DNA of 40,418 nucleotides from assembly GCA_934589155.1 (NCBI GenBank), contig CAKTNP010000016.1, positions 1-40,418 of the forward strand. Direction: 5' to 3'. This document shows positions 16,536-25,202 of this stretch, in pieces; position 1 is the first letter of the stretch, and each line of letters opens with the position of its first letter. This stretch comes from an uncultured Oscillospiraceae bacterium (GTDB lineage Bacteria; Bacillota; Clostridia; Oscillospirales; Oscillospiraceae). Position numbers and translations under genes: made by a program. The notes beneath the pieces are model-generated. The model saw nothing but the letters and a program-made list of their open reading frames with translations. It was not told the DNA's origin and ran no database searches.

Positions 16536-17129
16536 ATGGGTAAAATCGTGATCACCATCGCGCGGCAGCACGGCTCCGGCGGACGTCTGATCGGCAAGAA
16601 ATTGGCAGAGCTTTTGAACATCCCGTATTATGATAAGGAGCTGATTTTCCTCACGGCCAAGAAGACCGGCTTTGCGGAGGATTTCGTGAAGGAAGTGGAG
16701 GAGAAGCAGAATGTTTCTCTGCTGTACAGCCTGTATAACGCCACCAACACCCAGTCCGTTTACGACCAGGCCCAGACGGCACAGTTCAATGTGATCCGGG
16801 AGCTGGCGGCCAAGGGCTCCTGCGTTATCGTGGGCCGGGCTGCGGACTGCATTCTGCGGGAGGATCCGGACTGCGTCCGGGTATTCATCCACGCTCCGCT
16901 GGAGGAACGGATCCGCCGGGCCACGGAGGAATATAAAGAGGACATGGGCAGCAATGCGGAAAAGACTCTGCAAAAGAAGGACAAGGCCCGGGCTACCTTC
17001 TATAATGTCTATTCCACTTACAACTGGGGCGACACCCGGAACTATCATATGACCCTGGACAGCTCCATCGGCATCGAGAAATCCGCCGAGGTCATTAAGG
17101 CTTATGTGGAAGCCCGGGAAGGGAAATAA
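16536..17129 (+). CDS. Cytidylate kinase-like (AAK26) protein
   Basis: This 197-residue protein belongs to the cytidylate kinase-like family common in gut Clostridia and distinct from classical Cmk. The P-loop-like motif is ARQHGSGGRLIGKKLAE (residues 9-25), with IPYYDKELIFLTAKKTG next. CVIVGRAADCIL (about 95-106) and FIHAPLEERIRRA hold the nucleotide-binding core. Kinase activity on CMP is inferred from fold only; no substrate is proven for the family. AGGAGG lies 8 nt before the ATG. It is a single-gene unit with its own promoter and terminator (17143-17168), divergent from mntP. Confidence 0.9.
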   Translation: MGKIVITIARQHGSGGRLIGKKLAELLNIPYYDKELIFLTAKKTGFAEDFVKEVEEKQNVSLLYSLYNATNTQSVYDQAQTAQFNVIRELAAKGSCVIVGRAADCILREDPDCVRVFIHAPLEERIRRATEEYKEDMGSNAEKTLQKKDKARATFYNVYSTYNWGDTRNYHMTLDSSIGIEKSAEVIKAYVEAREGK

Positions 17130-17142
17130 CGCGTCATAAAAG

Positions 17143-17168
17143 AGGGAGCACCCAGTGCTCCCTTTTTA
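17143..17168 (+). terminator. Intrinsic terminator of the kinase-like gene
   Basis: A perfect 9-bp stem AGGGAGCAC / GTGCTCCCT (17143-17151 with 17155-17163) with a 3-nt loop runs into a T-tract. Confidence 0.85.
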
Positions 17169-17169
17169 C

Positions 17170-17350
17170 TGTCGAAAAATCCCGCTGGGCTTTTCCGACA
17201 AGGAGATTGCAGCCCGCCGCGCGCACTCACGGTCCGCGACGGACCGCTCGCACACTTGCGGTCTGAGCGGTATTTTCTCCGACGTACACGCCGCCGGAAA
17301 AAATGATTCCACCTCTTCGCCGCCTGCGGGCGGCGAACTCTGCGAGGCTT
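17170..17350 (-). repeat. Interspersed palindromic repeat, copy B (long form)
   Basis: This element lies between two terminators. It contains several nested palindromes: GCCGCC TGCG GGCGGC, GGTCCG CGA CGGACC and CCGCTC / GAGCGG around a 15-nt loop. Its ends match copy A at 15529-15595 in opposite orientation. A 63-codon open frame spans it on the minus strand, but the palindromes explain the sequence better than coding does. No transposase is present, so it would have to be mobilised in trans, if at all. Confidence 0.65.
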
Positions 17351-17362
17351 TTGTCATATTAA

Positions 17363-17391
17363 AAAGAGGGAGCGCTGAGCGCTCTCTCTTT
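17363..17391 (-). terminator. Terminator of the two-component operon
   Basis: The 13-bp arms 17363-17375 and 17379-17391 have one G-U and a 3-nt loop. They are flanked by A- and T-runs on both strands, and the stem begins right after the kinase stop codon (17393-17395). Confidence 0.82.
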
Positions 17392-17392
17392 T

Positions 17393-18709
17393 TTATCGCA
17401 ATTCCGCCGTAAATTCAATGCCGGCCCCGTCCTCCGTGGCTGCGGCCCGAATGGAGCCCTTGTGCCCTTCTGCGATGCTCCGGGCAATGGACAGGCCGAT
17501 GCCGAAGCCGCCGGTGGCGGAGGTCCTGGACTGATCCGGCCGGTAGAACCGATCGAAGAGCCGGTCCAGCTCCTTCTGCTCCATGGGGGCGCTCCAGGCG
17601 TTTTGTGTCTTGAGGACCACGCCCTTTTTGCTTTTTGCCAGGGAGAAGCGGATGGGGGTCCCCTCCGGGGCGTATTTCACGGCGTTATCCAGGAGGATGG
17701 AGCCTAATTGCCGGATGGCGTACTCGTCTCCCACATAGTTGAGCTTTGGCTCTATGTCGAGTTCCAACTCATGGCCTTTGGCCCGGGCAAAATCCCGGAA
17801 GGATTCCGCCGTCTCGCGCAAGGCCTCGCTGATGGGGAAGGACAGCATCTGAAGGGGCGAGTCCTCCTCATCCATCCGGGACAGACTGACCAGGGAGTTC
17901 ACCAGTTCCTTCAGCTTTTCCGTCTGAGCCTGGGCCTTGTCGATCCATTTCTGCTGACCCACCTCCATTTCCAGCACTCTCAGGCTGGTGGCGATGACCG
18001 TAATGGGGGTCTTCAGTTCATGGCTGGCGTCGGTGATGAATTGCTTCTGCCGCTGGCTGGCCTTCACCACCGGGTCTATGGCCCGCCGCGAGCATAGAAC
18101 TACGATCCCATACACTAGGATCACGCACAGTACCATGGCCCCCAGGGAAATAAAGGCAAAGACCATCATGCTGTTCTCTTCCCGGTAGCAGTCCAGGAAC
18201 ACCGCCATATAGCTGCCGTCCTCCTGCCGGACCACGCAGTATTTGTAGCCCTTGGTATAGCCGAAGCCCGTGCCGTGCTTCCGGGCAATGGCCAGGTAGG
18301 TATCCGTGTCCTCTTCGGTGACGGCGGCAATGTGGCTCAGATCCGAATCGGTGAGTGTGCCGTTTGCGTCATACCGCAGGACGAAGTACCGGGTGGAATA
18401 GGGAGCTTCCAGGCTCATGCCTCTCCGGGCCCCGGGGCCCTGTGGCTTGCCCCCCTCCGATGCTTCCTGGCCCGGATCCTGCTCCTGGGGGGCGGAGGCC
18501 GGGACATCACCGGTGCCGGGCTTCTCCCGCTTGTGGACGTCCTTGGGGAACTGCCCCTTGTTATCGGAGATCATGGTCAGGGTCCGGGTCAGCTCCGAAT
18601 CCACGGATACGAAGTTGGCCGCGTTGACGATGAGGCATAGCAGAAGCAGCACCCCCGCCACCGCCAGGGTGGCGATCTTAATAAACCGGCTCCGCAGTCG
18701 CTTGATCAT
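17393..18709 (-). CDS. Membrane sensor histidine kinase
   Basis: The 438-residue kinase has membrane helices at about 12-32 and 181-205. They flank a roughly 148-residue extracytoplasmic sensor whose first part is low-complexity (Pro/Gly/Glu/Gln at 56-97), and whose second part (YSTRYFVLRYDANG onward) looks PAS/Cache-like. The H-box is FITDASHELKTPITV with H230, the N-box LDNAVKYAPEG near 340, and the G-boxes DRFYRPDQSRTSATGGFGIGLSIAR near 386-410. The ATG overlaps the response regulator stop by ATGA. It is the last gene in the order vtc, DUF4956, regulator, kinase. The signal is unknown; the neighbours suggest an envelope or phosphate-related cue. Confidence 0.94.
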   Translation of the reverse strand: MIKRLRSRFIKIATLAVAGVLLLLCLIVNAANFVSVDSELTRTLTMISDNKGQFPKDVHKREKPGTGDVPASAPQEQDPGQEASEGGKPQGPGARRGMSLEAPYSTRYFVLRYDANGTLTDSDLSHIAAVTEEDTDTYLAIARKHGTGFGYTKGYKYCVVRQEDGSYMAVFLDCYREENSMMVFAFISLGAMVLCVILVYGIVVLCSRRAIDPVVKASQRQKQFITDASHELKTPITVIATSLRVLEMEVGQQKWIDKAQAQTEKLKELVNSLVSLSRMDEEDSPLQMLSFPISEALRETAESFRDFARAKGHELELDIEPKLNYVGDEYAIRQLGSILLDNAVKYAPEGTPIRFSLAKSKKGVVLKTQNAWSAPMEQKELDRLFDRFYRPDQSRTSATGGFGIGLSIARSIAEGHKGSIRAAATEDGAGIEFTAELR

Positions 18710-19380
18710 GTCTCTTCCTCCAATAGGTATCCCAGGCCCCGGTTGGCCCGGACGGTGACCCGGGAGCCGATGGACTTCAATTTCTTCCGCAGATTGGAAA
18801 TGTGGACCCAGACCACGTTGATCTCCGCCTCGCTGTCCCAGCCCCAGATCCGCTCCATGAGCCGGTCGGCGGAGAATACGATCCGGGGCGAGCGCAGGAA
18901 CAGCTCCATGAGCTGAAACTCCCGCCCGCTGAGTCGGATGGTCTTCCCGTGGCTGGCAAGAAAGCCGGTGCCGCAGTCCAGGGACAGGTCCCCATAGCTC
19001 AGCACCGTGGCTTTGTAGTCGCCGCCCCGGCGGAGCATGGCCCGGACCCGGCAGATGAGCTCGTCCGGCTCAAAGGGCTTGGGCAGATAGTCGTCGGCCC
19101 CGGCGTTGAAGCCGGTGATCCGGTCGTCCTTTTCCCCCTTGGCCGTCAGCATCATGACGGGGGTCTTGACGTTCTCTTCCCGGAGCCGCTCCAGCACCTC
19201 CACGCCGTTCATTTTGGGCATCATCACGTCCAGGATAATGGCGTCGTACTGGCCTGCCGATGCGTATTCATAGGCGGCAAAGCCGTCGTTTACCGTGTCC
19301 ACGGAGAATTGATTTTTTTCAAAAAAGACGGTCAGGGCCTCGGCCAGGTCCTGTTCGTCCTCAGCAATCAGCAGCCGCAT
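18706..19380 (-). CDS. OmpR/PhoB-family response regulator
   Basis: The 224-residue protein has a receiver domain with phosphoacceptor D51 (IILDVMMPKMNG), T79 and K101 (YLPKPFEP). Its C-terminal winged helix (about 125-222) ends in VVWVHISNLRKKLKSIGSRV and RGLGYLLEE, typical of OmpR/PhoB. Such regulators bind direct repeats with an 11-bp period, and exactly such repeats occur upstream of the neighbouring vtc gene and lipoprotein gene at 20864-20912. It is co-transcribed with the kinase and has its own promoter at 19398-19426; the ribosome binding site GGTGATGGA is modest. Confidence 0.94.
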   Translation of the reverse strand: MRLLIAEDEQDLAEALTVFFEKNQFSVDTVNDGFAAYEYASAGQYDAIILDVMMPKMNGVEVLERLREENVKTPVMMLTAKGEKDDRITGFNAGADDYLPKPFEPDELICRVRAMLRRGGDYKATVLSYGDLSLDCGTGFLASHGKTIRLSGREFQLMELFLRSPRIVFSADRLMERIWGWDSEAEINVVWVHISNLRKKLKSIGSRVTVRANRGLGYLLEEET

Positions 19381-19397
19381 ATTCCATCACCATTTCT

Positions 19398-19426
19398 ATT
19401 TTAGTTGCTTTTCCCTGGAAATTCAA
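19398..19426 (-). promoter_or_regulatory. Promoter of the two-component genes
   Basis: On the minus strand TTGAAT (19421-19426) and TAAAAT (19398-19403) are separated by 17 bp, just past the DUF4956 stop and about 20 nt before the regulator start. It would allow basal expression independent of the vtc operon. Confidence 0.6.
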
Positions 19427-19433
19427 CGGGAAG

Positions 19434-20096
19434 TTACAATGCTTCCACCAGGTTTTCCCGACCGCAGATCACGTTCAGGTTGCCGTTCCGGCAGCGGATT
19501 TCGTCGAACAGGGCCTTTGGCAGGGTCCCGCCGGGGAGCAGGACCCGATACTGCAATTCGTACAGGGTTCCCATGTTGGTGGTTTTCACCCGCTCCAGGC
19601 TCCAGAACTTGGTGTATTCCCCCAAAAGGTCGTCGAACAGGCCGTCATAGTCCAGATTTTCGGGGATGGTGATCCGCAGGACCCGCTCCTCCTGGCTTTC
19701 CTTGCCGAAGCCCAGTCGGGTCATGAGCAGCAGCGCCAGGGAGACGATCAGAAACATCACCGCCGCCAGCAGCACATACCCCATGCCGGTGGCAAGGCCG
19801 ATGGTCATGGCCAGGAAGATCCCCAGGATCTCCTTGGCGGTGCCGGGGGCGGAGCGGAACCGGACCAGGCTGAAGGTGCCGGCCACCGCCACCCCGGCGC
19901 CGATGTTGCCGTTGACCAGCATAATGACCACCTGAACAATGGCGGGCAGCACCGCCAGGGTCACGGCGAAGCTCTGAGAGCATTTGGATTTGTACATGCT
20001 GATGAGGGCTGTGCCCAGCCCCAGGGCCAGGGACACGGCGGTGCAGATCAGAAAGGCGGAAACGGTGGTGCCGTTTCCTAAGATGGAATTAAGCAA
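19434..20096 (-). CDS. DUF4956 membrane protein
   Basis: The 220-residue protein has an N-terminal domain with about four membrane helices (13-33, 44-62, 70-78 region and 108-145). A conserved stretch GNIGAGVAVAGTFSLVRFRS lies between them. The C-terminal cytoplasmic domain (about 160-220) has a ferredoxin-like fold pattern. DUF4956 proteins are regularly encoded beside VTC-domain proteins and probably form a membrane partner for polyphosphate synthesis or transport; no activity has been shown. The ATG overlaps the vtc stop by 8 nt, so the two are translationally coupled. Confidence 0.9.
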   Translation of the reverse strand: MLNSILGNGTTVSAFLICTAVSLALGLGTALISMYKSKCSQSFAVTLAVLPAIVQVVIMLVNGNIGAGVAVAGTFSLVRFRSAPGTAKEILGIFLAMTIGLATGMGYVLLAAVMFLIVSLALLLMTRLGFGKESQEERVLRITIPENLDYDGLFDDLLGEYTKFWSLERVKTTNMGTLYELQYRVLLPGGTLPKALFDEIRCRNGNLNVICGRENLVEAL

Positions 20097-20823
20097 TGTG
20101 AAACGCCTCCTTGTGTTGTTTTGCCGCTTCGGGCAGGATAAACTTTTGGTAACAGGTGCCGTACTTGGAAAAGCTCACGGGATAGATCCGGTTTTCCGAC
20201 AGGATCCGGGTCAGCCACATAGGGCAGACCCCGGGAAGCTTGACCTCCATCAGGACCCGGTCGTCTTGAAGCAGGGGCTGCCCCTGATCCCCCAAAGTCA
20301 GATCCAGCGCCCGGTCCCGCCAGCGCAGGTTCGTGTCGAAGGTGAGCCGCACATCCGGCTCTTCCCGGCCTGCCAGAGCCTCCCGGTCATAGCCCAGAAA
20401 GACCTTGGGCTGGGCCCTGTAAAACTGCTGGAACCACTGAATCTCCCGGCTGATCTGGCCGTCTTGACTGTCCGTCAGCAGACAGGAGAGAATGGGGTCC
20501 GTCATACAGGCCTCCGTAACGATCCGCCGCTTGTACACCACGCCCCGGCACTTCTTTTTGATCTCGATAAACACCGGATCCGTTTCCTTGGGCACGCCGT
20601 AGCTCCGGACCCGGAGCTTTTCCTTGTATTCGGGCTTTTCAATGGAGGCCCGAACCAGCCGCCAATCCTCCGTATCATAATAAATGCTGTTGATGCTGTA
20701 CTTCCCGTACACATCCGGCGTCATATAGGGCGCCAGGGCCTGCTTGAGAAGGTCCCGCTGGGCGGGGGTAATAAAGTATTTGATCTCCCGCCGGGCAAAG
20801 GTCACTTGAATGGGCTCCGCCAT
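20089..20823 (-). CDS. VTC-domain polyphosphate polymerase-like protein
   Basis: The 244-residue protein is a stand-alone VTC domain, the tunnel fold (CYTH/TTM superfamily) that in yeast Vtc4 makes polyphosphate from ATP. Tunnel motifs are visible: ARREIKYFI at 10-18, YSINSIYYDTEDW (42-54), KLRVRSYG with basic residues at 69-73, FIEIKKKCRGVVYKRR (85-100) and VLMEVKLPG near 192. The alternating Lys/Arg and Glu pattern is intact, so catalysis is plausible. No SPX domain or membrane anchor is present; DUF4956 may supply the membrane part. AGGAGG lies 8 nt before the ATG. Transcription should start from the divergent operator at 20848-20928. Confidence 0.92.
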   Translation of the reverse strand: MAEPIQVTFARREIKYFITPAQRDLLKQALAPYMTPDVYGKYSINSIYYDTEDWRLVRASIEKPEYKEKLRVRSYGVPKETDPVFIEIKKKCRGVVYKRRIVTEACMTDPILSCLLTDSQDGQISREIQWFQQFYRAQPKVFLGYDREALAGREEPDVRLTFDTNLRWRDRALDLTLGDQGQPLLQDDRVLMEVKLPGVCPMWLTRILSENRIYPVSFSKYGTCYQKFILPEAAKQHKEAFHIA

Positions 20824-20847
20824 AGGCTTGGCCTCCTTTCTGGCCCA

Positions 20848-20928
20848 AGGATACCGTCCCAGCCTAAAGCCGGCCTAAAGGATTTTTCTTTTTTCCTTTA
20901 GGCAGGCTTTAGCTTTCGGGGATAGGAT
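20848..20928. promoter_or_regulatory. Symmetric divergent promoter with paired OmpR-type operators
   Basis: CTAAAG occurs at 20864-20869 and 20875-20880, and CTTTAG at 20896-20901 and 20907-20912. Each pair has an 11-bp period, and the two pairs form an inverted repeat matching at 17 of 18 positions. The outer half-site on each side is exactly 10 nt from a -10-like box: TATCCT on the minus strand (20853-20848) and TAGGAT on the plus strand (20923-20928). No good -35 is present on either side, as expected for activator-dependent promoters. The likely binder is the response regulator at 18706-19380. Confidence 0.72.
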
Positions 20929-20976
20929 AGGGCCAGAATTTGAGGCCGGGTACACCGGACTCAAAAGGAGGACATT

Positions 20977-22842
<1,866 letters not shown>

Positions 22843-22854
22843 CGAGAAATAGGG

Positions 22855-22890
22855 AAGAAGCAGGGAAAAGATCTCTTTTCCCTGCTTCTT
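22855..22890 (+). terminator. Intrinsic terminator of the lipoprotein gene
   Basis: A perfect 16-bp stem (22855-22870 with 22875-22890) with an ATCT loop is followed by TTCT. It insulates the polysaccharide locus downstream. Confidence 0.85.
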
Positions 22891-22954
22891 TCTGCCCTTT
22901 GGGAGAGAAAGCCGCCTTTACCTGTTTGATTGCATTTCATGGATTTATATGGAA

Positions 22955-22983
22955 TTGACAAAGTACCCTTGTGCTGATACAAT
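22955..22983 (+). promoter_or_regulatory. Strong sigma-A promoter of the polysaccharide locus
   Basis: A perfect TTGACA (22955-22960) and TACAAT (22978-22983) are separated by 17 bp. No other clear promoter was seen up to 35892, so this one probably drives the whole locus. Confidence 0.82.
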
Positions 22984-23013
22984 ATAAAAGATTAACTAGG
23001 ACGATACCCTGGA

Positions 23014-23040
23014 GCGGGCGGGGCCCTCGGGGCCCGCCGC
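23014..23040 (+). other. GC-rich leader hairpin of the polysaccharide transcript
   Basis: GCGGGCGGGGCCC and GGGGCCCGCCGC pair with small bulges around a short loop in the leader between the promoter and the first gene. T-rich sequence (CGCTTTTCGCTTT) follows. It could be an attenuator or a binding site for an antiterminator of the LoaP/UpxY type, but no such gene is in view. Confidence 0.45.
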
Positions 23041-23066
23041 CGCTTTTCGCTTTGGGAGGCATGAAT

Positions 23067-23543
23067 ATGAAACAAAAGAAGGATCCTTCGGATCTGAAGG
23101 TCTGCCTGGTGGGCTCTTCCGGGGGCCATTTGACCCATTTGTATATGCTGAAGCCCTTTTGGCAGCACCGGGACCGTTTCTGGGTGACCTTTGATAAGGA
23201 GGATGCCCGGAGCCTTTTGGAGGGGGAGCGGTTCTACCCCTGCTATTATCCTACCAACCGCAGCCTGAAGGCCCTGGTGAAGAACACCCGGATCGCCTGG
23301 AAGGTCCTGCGGAAGGAGAAGCCGGATCTGATCATTTCCAGCGGCGCGGCGGTGGCGGTGCCCTTTTTCTATTTGGGCAAGCTCATGGGGGCCAAGACCG
23401 TGTATATCGAGGTCTTTGACCGCATCGATAAACCCACCATGACCGGCAAGATGGTCTATCCTGTGGCGGACCGCTTCGTGGTCCAGTGGGAGGAGCAGCA
23501 GCAGGTCTATCCCAAGGCCGTGAACCTGGGCAGTATTTTTTAA
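23067..23543 (+). CDS. PssD/Alg14-like glycosyltransferase subunit
   Basis: The 158-residue protein matches the PssD/Cps14F family, the membrane-anchoring half of a two-part GT28-like enzyme. VCLVGSSGGHLTHLYML near the N-terminus is the family's glycine-rich loop. IISSGAAVAVPFFYLGKLMG (about 97-116) forms the acceptor and membrane-docking region and KTVYIEVFDRID follows. The catalytic half is the next gene, 18 nt away. The start at 23067 is preferred (GGGAGG 7 nt upstream) over an ATG at 23061. It is the first gene of the polysaccharide operon. Confidence 0.9.
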   Translation: MKQKKDPSDLKVCLVGSSGGHLTHLYMLKPFWQHRDRFWVTFDKEDARSLLEGERFYPCYYPTNRSLKALVKNTRIAWKVLRKEKPDLIISSGAAVAVPFFYLGKLMGAKTVYIEVFDRIDKPTMTGKMVYPVADRFVVQWEEQQQVYPKAVNLGSIF

Positions 23544-23561
23544 TACGGGAGAGAGAAACCC

Positions 23562-24056
23562 ATGATTTTTGTGACAGTAGGCACCCATGAGCAGCAGTTC
23601 GACCGCCTGATCCGGAAGATGGACGAGCTGAAGCGGGACGGGGCCTTTCAGGACGAGGTTATTATGCAGACCGGCTTCAGCACTTATGAGCCGAAATTCT
23701 GCACCTGGAGCAAGCTGATCCCCTATCAGGAAATGGTAAAGAATGTGGCCGAGGCCCGGATTGTCATCACCCACGGCGGCCCTGCCAGCTTCATTATGCC
23801 TCTGCAGATCGGCAAGACCCCCATTGTGGTGCCCCGGCAGAAGCGGTTTGACGAGCACGTCAACGACCATCAGCTGGAGTTCGCCCGGAACGTGGCCGCC
23901 CGGATGGGGACCATTATCCCGGTGGAGGACATCGACACCCTGGGGGACGTGATCGCCCGGTATGACGAGCTGGTGGCCGGCATGGGCCACGGCATGGAAA
24001 GCCATAACAAAAAATTCAACGAGGACCTGGAACAGCTGGTTCAGGGCCTGTTTTAA
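23562..24056 (+). CDS. PssE/Alg13-like glycosyltransferase catalytic subunit
   Basis: The 164-residue protein is the donor-binding half that pairs with the preceding PssD-like subunit. It begins IFVTVGTHEQQFDRLIRKMDEL, and the UDP-sugar site lies in ITHGGPASFIMPLQIGKTP and PRQKRFDEHVNDHQLEFA (about 69-107). Together the pair transfers a hexose to a lipid-linked sugar in the cytoplasm, as Cps14F/14G and PssD/PssE do. GAGAGAAA lies just before the ATG. It follows PssD directly and precedes the pyruvyl transferase by 11 nt. Confidence 0.92.
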   Translation: MIFVTVGTHEQQFDRLIRKMDELKRDGAFQDEVIMQTGFSTYEPKFCTWSKLIPYQEMVKNVAEARIVITHGGPASFIMPLQIGKTPIVVPRQKRFDEHVNDHQLEFARNVAARMGTIIPVEDIDTLGDVIARYDELVAGMGHGMESHNKKFNEDLEQLVQGLF

Positions 24057-24067
24057 GGACGGATCCA

Positions 24068-25201
24068 ATGGAAAAAGTCGGAATCATGTCCATGCAGCGC
24101 ATCGCCAATTACGGCTCCTTCCTCCAGGCCTACGCCCTGCGGTGCCTGCTGGAGGACCTGTCCTGCCGGGTGCAGTTCGTGGACTATCGGGTGGAGCCCC
24201 CTCTGGTCCGGGACCCTAGGGACAGCGGAAGCCCCGCCCTGCGCAAGGTGAAAAAGGGCCTGGAGACCCTGGGATATCCGGCGCCCCTTTCCCAGAAGCT
24301 GGAATTTATCCGGTATAAGCGGAGCTTCGGCCCCCGGTATCTGCCCCTTCTCGGCATCGGAGAAGAAAAGAACTATGATCCGGAGCTGGACTGCCTGGTC
24401 ATCGGCAGCGACGAGGTGTTCAACTGCGTGCAGAAGAATACCAACGTGGGCTATTCCCTGGACCTGTTCGGCCGGGGCAGCCGGGCCCGGCGGCGGATTA
24501 CCTACGCCGCCTCCTTTGGCAATACCACCCTGGAAAAGCTGGAAAAATTCGGAAAAACCGCCGAGATCGGCAAGCTTCTGGGGAGCCTGGACGGCCTGTC
24601 CGTCCGGGACCGCAATTCCGGACGGATTGTGGAGGCCCTGACGGGCCGTACCCCCCGGTACCACCTGGACCCTGTGCTGACCTATGATTACCTGGGCCGC
24701 TGCGACCGGATCCCCACTCTGGAGCCCCGGGAGGATTATCTGATTCTTTACGCCTATTCCGGCCGGATTTCCCCGGCGGAGTCCCGGTGGATCCGGGATT
24801 ACGCCCGGAGGCGGGGCCTGAAGGTCTATACCATCGGCGGCGTTCAGTCCTGCGGGGACCGGTTCCTGGACTGCGGCCCCTTTGAGGTGCTGGCCTATTT
24901 CCAAAACGCCCGGGAGGTCATTACGGATACCTTCCACGGCACCATTTTCTCCGTCATTACCCATAGGCCCTTCGTTTCCCTGATCCGCAGGAGCGTAGGA
25001 GACGGCTATGGCAACGAGGAAAAGCTGACGGATCTTCTGGACCGCCTGGGCCTGTCGGACCGGGCGGCGGGGGAGATCGGCCAGGCGGCGGAGATCCTGG
25101 CCCGTCCCATGGACGGGGCGGGGATCGACGCATTGCTGGCTCACCATCGTCGGGAGGCTATGGCCTACCTTCGGGAAAATCTTGCGGAGGAAGGGCGATA
25201 A
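24068..25201 (+). CDS. Polysaccharide pyruvyl transferase family protein
   Basis: The 377-residue protein belongs to the GumL/CsaB-like pyruvyl transferase superfamily, distinct from the CsaB domain at 4494-6719. Family features are ANYGSFLQAYALRCLLEDL (about 14-32), the donor-side IGSDEVFNCVQKNTNVG and the C-terminal ITDTFHGTIFSVITHRPFV. These enzymes add pyruvate ketals from phosphoenolpyruvate to repeating units, or in this branch may transfer other groups. The next gene, an FrhB-like iron-sulfur protein, starts 1 nt after the stop. The two are commonly paired in polysaccharide loci, which suggests a joint reaction. Confidence 0.9.
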   Translation: MEKVGIMSMQRIANYGSFLQAYALRCLLEDLSCRVQFVDYRVEPPLVRDPRDSGSPALRKVKKGLETLGYPAPLSQKLEFIRYKRSFGPRYLPLLGIGEEKNYDPELDCLVIGSDEVFNCVQKNTNVGYSLDLFGRGSRARRRITYAASFGNTTLEKLEKFGKTAEIGKLLGSLDGLSVRDRNSGRIVEALTGRTPRYHLDPVLTYDYLGRCDRIPTLEPREDYLILYAYSGRISPAESRWIRDYARRRGLKVYTIGGVQSCGDRFLDCGPFEVLAYFQNAREVITDTFHGTIFSVITHRPFVSLIRRSVGDGYGNEEKLTDLLDRLGLSDRAAGEIGQAAEILARPMDGAGIDALLAHHRREAMAYLRENLAEEGR

Positions 25202-25202
25202 C

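Noticed and set aside
17166..17357. A 63-codon minus-strand frame inside repeat copy B
   Set aside because: The sequence is explained by nested palindromes, and copy A has the centre deleted and keeps no comparable frame.
20864..20912. Reading the CTAAAG inverted repeat as an intrinsic terminator
   Set aside because: It lies between two divergent genes, where no transcript needs ending, and no T-run follows either arm. The 11-bp internal periods and 10-nt offsets to both -10 boxes fit an operator better.
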